From: JBCCTX01 sp964652565
Lineage (GTDB): Bacteria > Bacteroidota > Bacteroidia > J057
DNA: 23,554 nucleotides
Reading direction: 5' to 3'
NCBI GenBank assembly: GCA_964652565.1
Contig: CAZZEC010000091.1
Location: 1-23,554, forward strand
Below are positions 20,656 through 23,554 of the stretch, piece by piece. The notes beneath the pieces are model-generated. The model saw nothing but the letters and a program-made list of their open reading frames with translations, was not told where the DNA came from and did no database searches. Positions within the stretch are counted from its first letter, which is position 1. Each line of letters begins with the position of its first letter. The position numbers and the translations under genes are program-made.

Positions 20656-23554
20656 ATGCCTCATACACATAAATATCCCTTTCTAGCAGACCTTCTGAGT
20701 ACTTTGGAAATGGAAGGCTTTCCATTAGGAGTGGGGAAGCATTTGCAAATCCAACAACTCATACAAATCATTCCAGAAGACCTGCCACTGGATGAGTGGA
20801 GGTCCTATTTAAGCCCTTTATTTGTAAGAAGTGAAGCGGAACAATTACATTTTGGGGAAATTTTTGACTTGGTCTACGAAAGATGGGAGAAGATTGATGA
20901 GACAGAACAAAAAGATCTAACATCGACCCATCAATTGAAAATGTGGCGGTGGATGATGTTGGGTATACTAGGCCTGTTGGCAGCCTTGGCTGTATATATA
21001 CTCTGGATAACCCAACTTACACCAGATTCTTGTCCTGCAATCAAAGAAAGTATCACACTCCAGGGATATGTAGGAGATACACTTCAGGGCTGTTTAATCG
21101 AAGAATTAGACATTTCAGATACACTTACCTTTGCCTCGTTCACCGATAAATATGACGGATTATTAGATACCACTCATAGCCTATGGGCTTCCATGGATAC
21201 ATCAGGGTGTTATGAAATTATCGTTCCTCATGATTATTCTTCCCTACAATTACAGGTTAAACTGGCCTTTGGGAATTGCGTGGATTCATTAGATATATTC
21301 CTAACTATTAATAATCCCAGAATATCAACACCGATAGATTCCATATATCCTAAGGAGCAACCTCTTTTATCTACTATTCCCCTTCCATACTATAAGGATA
21401 TTACGGCGCTACAGGTGTCGGAGAAAAGTATCAGGTTGCAGGAGTTTTACGATAAGTATTTATGGTGGTACAAGCTAGCTGGTTTATTGTTAATTTCTTT
21501 AGGATTGTATGCTTTATTGAGGAGAAGACATCTGATGAAGCAGCAAGTCATTGTGGAGTTAGAGCAAAGAGACCAGCCTCCATTTATTTGGAATATTCCT
21601 TTTGAGTCGACCCCGGATGTATTGATGGATGAGCGTTTTCCCATGTTGCTCGCACAGCTCAGAAGCCGTGGGATTGGAGATCAACATACATTGCACATAC
21701 CCAGGACTATATCCGCTACTGCCAGGGAAGGAGGAAAGTTGACATTGCAATACAGTTCTCTTCGTCAAGCTTCTGAGTACGTGTTATTGATCAATCGCCA
21801 GACTCGACGCAATCATCGGGCCCAATTATACGATTACTTCCTTCAAGCATTTAAATCTCAGGAAGTACACATAGAGCGTTTTTTTTATAATGGAGACCCC
21901 AGGTTGTGCTGGAATGAGCAGTATCCTCAAGGAATATCTATCCAACAACTCGCTCAAAGATTTGGAGGTAGAAGGTTGATCATTATGAGTGCTGGTGCAG
22001 AATTTTTTAATCCAGTTTCGGGAAGACTCACCCGATGGAGTAGTATCATGGAAAACTGGAACCAGCGCCTGTTATTATCTCCCAAGCCCTGGAAAGAATG
22101 GGGAGGCAAAGAACGAAGGTTGGAGGGTCGGTTTCAGGTAATGCCAGCATCCATGATCAGTCTCAATTTGGCTGTCGAGCAATGGAACATGGGTGAACCT
22201 CTACCCGGAGATTGGGAAAGGCAGATCAACGATGCAATAGAGACCCCCATACATTTTACAGGGGACCTGATAGAAACACTTCAATCTTATTATGGTGAAC
22301 CCATGATACGCTGGATAGCAGCATGTGCGATCTATCCCTCCCTTCAATGGGAATTGACGTTGTATCTTGGCTCCCAAATTGATGAACAACTCCTTGAAAT
22401 TGAAAATATCCGTCAGTTGTGTCGGTTGCCCTGGTTTGTGGAAGGCCAAATACCTGAAGAGGTAAGGGCAGAATTATTGGCATACTTATCAGAAGAGGAA
22501 GAGGTAGAACTTAGGAAGCATTTATACGAACTTTTTGCTCAAAGCCCGCCTCCTCCTGAAGATTCCGTTGCCTATGAAGAGTATACGTTAAACCTCATCA
22601 TCAATGAGTTGCATTGGGTAAAAAATGCCAGGCGTAGGAAAGAATTGCAAGAACAACTCGCCAACCATTTGGCTGCAGGTGCTGAGGTAGATTGGGTCTC
22701 GCTCAAAGCATTAGAAAAACCTCGGAAAGAAACGGATTTTAAACTTCCTAAAGAGCTCAATAAGCTTGCTGAGAAAGACACAGATAGTCCACGGCTATTC
22801 AGACATGTTACCATAGCCATATTTATATTTGCTTTACTGGGGTCCATTATTATGCCCTGGCACCCCGAAGTCAAAGTATGTAAAGGACAACGCGTGGAGT
22901 TTGATGGGATGGAGTTGTGCCTGGATTCTCCTGAGGATACACTGATATATCAGGAATATGCTATACAACAAGCTGTAGCTCAAAATGATCTTGCCAAAGC
23001 ACTTGATATTCTCAATTATTCACTGGAATACATAGAAGTCGATGGTATGTTAGAATATGATACAACTCAAGATGCAAAAATACATCATTACGCAAATATC
23101 GCAGTCATTTTTTATAATGGAGGGATTATGCGGATACAGGAGGCCGGACAAAACAATAATATTAGGAAACAATCCCCTGGTCTTGATATGGAGTATATTT
23201 TTTATCAAATCCTGAACCAGGAACAACGCGATTCTATTTGCGACGGATATTTTCAGACTGCATTTTATAACCTTCCCGCCGGAGTTAGTGAAGAGACATT
23301 TGTGCGTACCATGCAAGAAGTTGTTGGGATCTATTGTGTAGAACCCAATTCGCTTGAGATATCAACAAATGCATCCGATCTGGAAGATGTCATGTCTCAA
23401 ACAGACAATAGCAATTCAAACTCTCCTGTTCAGCAAAATTTACCTCAGACATCAGTAAGGGATAAACCAGTAGATGTAGATATAGGAGAAAGCATACCTT
23501 TACAGGGGCGGATTTTAGATACGTATGGTAAACCTGTTCCAGATGCTTCTGTTT
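20656..23554 (+). CDS. Large membrane protein with degenerate vWA-like domain, truncated by the window end
   Basis: The frame is open for 966 codons to the window edge, with no stop. The ATG abuts the MoxR stop codon, so coupling is tight. Three membrane helices are visible, at about 98-118, 270-290 and 719-735. With a cytoplasmic N-terminus, segments 1-97 and 292-718 would be inside, and 119-268 and 736 onward outside. Residues about 375-520 have a von Willebrand A-like layout: strand 'EYVLLINRQTRRNH', then 'HIERFFYNGDPRLCWNEQYP', then 'RRLIIMSAGAEFF'. The MIDAS D-x-S-x-S is replaced by N-R-Q-T-R, so metal binding is doubtful. Residues about 750-820 are helical, TPR-like. A linker rich in S, N, Q and P precedes 'LQGRILDTYGKPVPDASV', the start of a carboxypeptidase-regulatory-like beta domain. 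The vWA call is inference from pattern and MoxR context; the catalytic or effector part, if any, is beyond the window. Confidence 0.75.
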   Translation, partial: MPHTHKYPFLADLLSTLEMEGFPLGVGKHLQIQQLIQIIPEDLPLDEWRSYLSPLFVRSEAEQLHFGEIFDLVYERWEKIDETEQKDLTSTHQLKMWRWMMLGILGLLAALAVYILWITQLTPDSCPAIKESITLQGYVGDTLQGCLIEELDISDTLTFASFTDKYDGLLDTTHSLWASMDTSGCYEIIVPHDYSSLQLQVKLAFGNCVDSLDIFLTINNPRISTPIDSIYPKEQPLLSTIPLPYYKDITALQVSEKSIRLQEFYDKYLWWYKLAGLLLISLGLYALLRRRHLMKQQVIVELEQRDQPPFIWNIPFESTPDVLMDERFPMLLAQLRSRGIGDQHTLHIPRTISATAREGGKLTLQYSSLRQASEYVLLINRQTRRNHRAQLYDYFLQAFKSQEVHIERFFYNGDPRLCWNEQYPQGISIQQLAQRFGGRRLIIMSAGAEFFNPVSGRLTRWSSIMENWNQRLLLSPKPWKEWGGKERRLEGRFQVMPASMISLNLAVEQWNMGEPLPGDWERQINDAIETPIHFTGDLIETLQSYYGEPMIRWIAACAIYPSLQWELTLYLGSQIDEQLLEIENIRQLCRLPWFVEGQIPEEVRAELLAYLSEEEEVELRKHLYELFAQSPPPPEDSVAYEEYTLNLIINELHWVKNARRRKELQEQLANHLAAGAEVDWVSLKALEKPRKETDFKLPKELNKLAEKDTDSPRLFRHVTIAIFIFALLGSIIMPWHPEVKVCKGQRVEFDGMELCLDSPEDTLIYQEYAIQQAVAQNDLAKALDILNYSLEYIEVDGMLEYDTTQDAKIHHYANIAVIFYNGGIMRIQEAGQNNNIRKQSPGLDMEYIFYQILNQEQRDSICDGYFQTAFYNLPAGVSEETFVRTMQEVVGIYCVEPNSLEISTNASDLEDVMSQTDNSNSNSPVQQNLPQTSVRDKPVDVDIGESIPLQGRILDTYGKPVPDASV

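Noticed and set aside
20943..21149. Short plus-strand open frame inside the vWA protein gene
   Set aside because: It lies in another frame of a 966-codon uninterrupted reading frame that abuts the MoxR gene.

Overview
The window looks like the chromosome of a Bacteroidota bacterium with a large genome, possibly a marine Saprospiria or Cytophagia-type organism; the class is inference. The evidence is an AT-rich sequence, Shine-Dalgarno sites that are mostly absent, many exported proteins with short signal peptides ending in A-Q, a Bacteroidota-type tail-fibre-like surface protein, a propeller-OmpA envelope protein, and an EAD/iSTAND/MoxR/vWA gene set of the kind known from complex, often multicellular, bacteria. 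I found no tRNA, rRNA, CRISPR array or intact transposase.

Layout. Bases 1-291 hold a probable insertion-sequence end (34-55) and decayed low-complexity repeats. Bases 292-4250 (+) encode a double-thioredoxin envelope protein, an exported helical protein of unknown function, and an enolase-superfamily protein related to D-mannonate dehydratase/RspA. An octamer repeat array (4282-4353) follows. Bases 4369-6115 (-) are a two-gene unit, a YcxB-like membrane protein and an endonuclease Q-like PHP protein, separated by a good intrinsic terminator from a GNAT-nitrilase fusion (6211-7794, -). Bases 7919-10696 (+) hold an exported esterase and a large surface protein. Bases 10869-12583 (-) contain a small exported protein, a gene-free stretch with duplicated relics, and a hypothetical protein. 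Bases 12837-14609 (-) encode an ABC exporter half-transporter, divergent from a YdjC-type deacetylase and a seven-repeat propeller-OmpA protein (14803-17655, +).

The most interesting region is 17853 to the window end (+). Four co-directional genes encode an EAD11-type adaptor with a helical hairpin, an inactive-STAND (iSTAND) protein that starts with the same hairpin, an intact MoxR-type AAA+ ATPase, and a large multi-pass membrane protein with a degenerate von Willebrand A-like domain. The last two genes abut with no spacing, and the fourth is cut by the window edge. I read this as a membrane-anchored relative of the MoxR-vWA conflict/signalling systems described by comparative genomics (Aravind and colleagues). 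The EAD11 and iSTAND proteins would be joined by a shared hairpin of about 45 residues, MoxR would be the ATP-driven remodeller, and the vWA membrane protein its client or scaffold. No effector enzyme is visible; it may lie in the missing C-terminus or in genes downstream. A copy of the 22-bp insertion-sequence-like end lies just upstream of the first gene of this set.

Several genes have upstream TTG or GTG codons that lengthen the open frame. I chose the downstream ATG where a signal peptide, domain boundary or neighbouring stop codon favoured it, and each entry says so.
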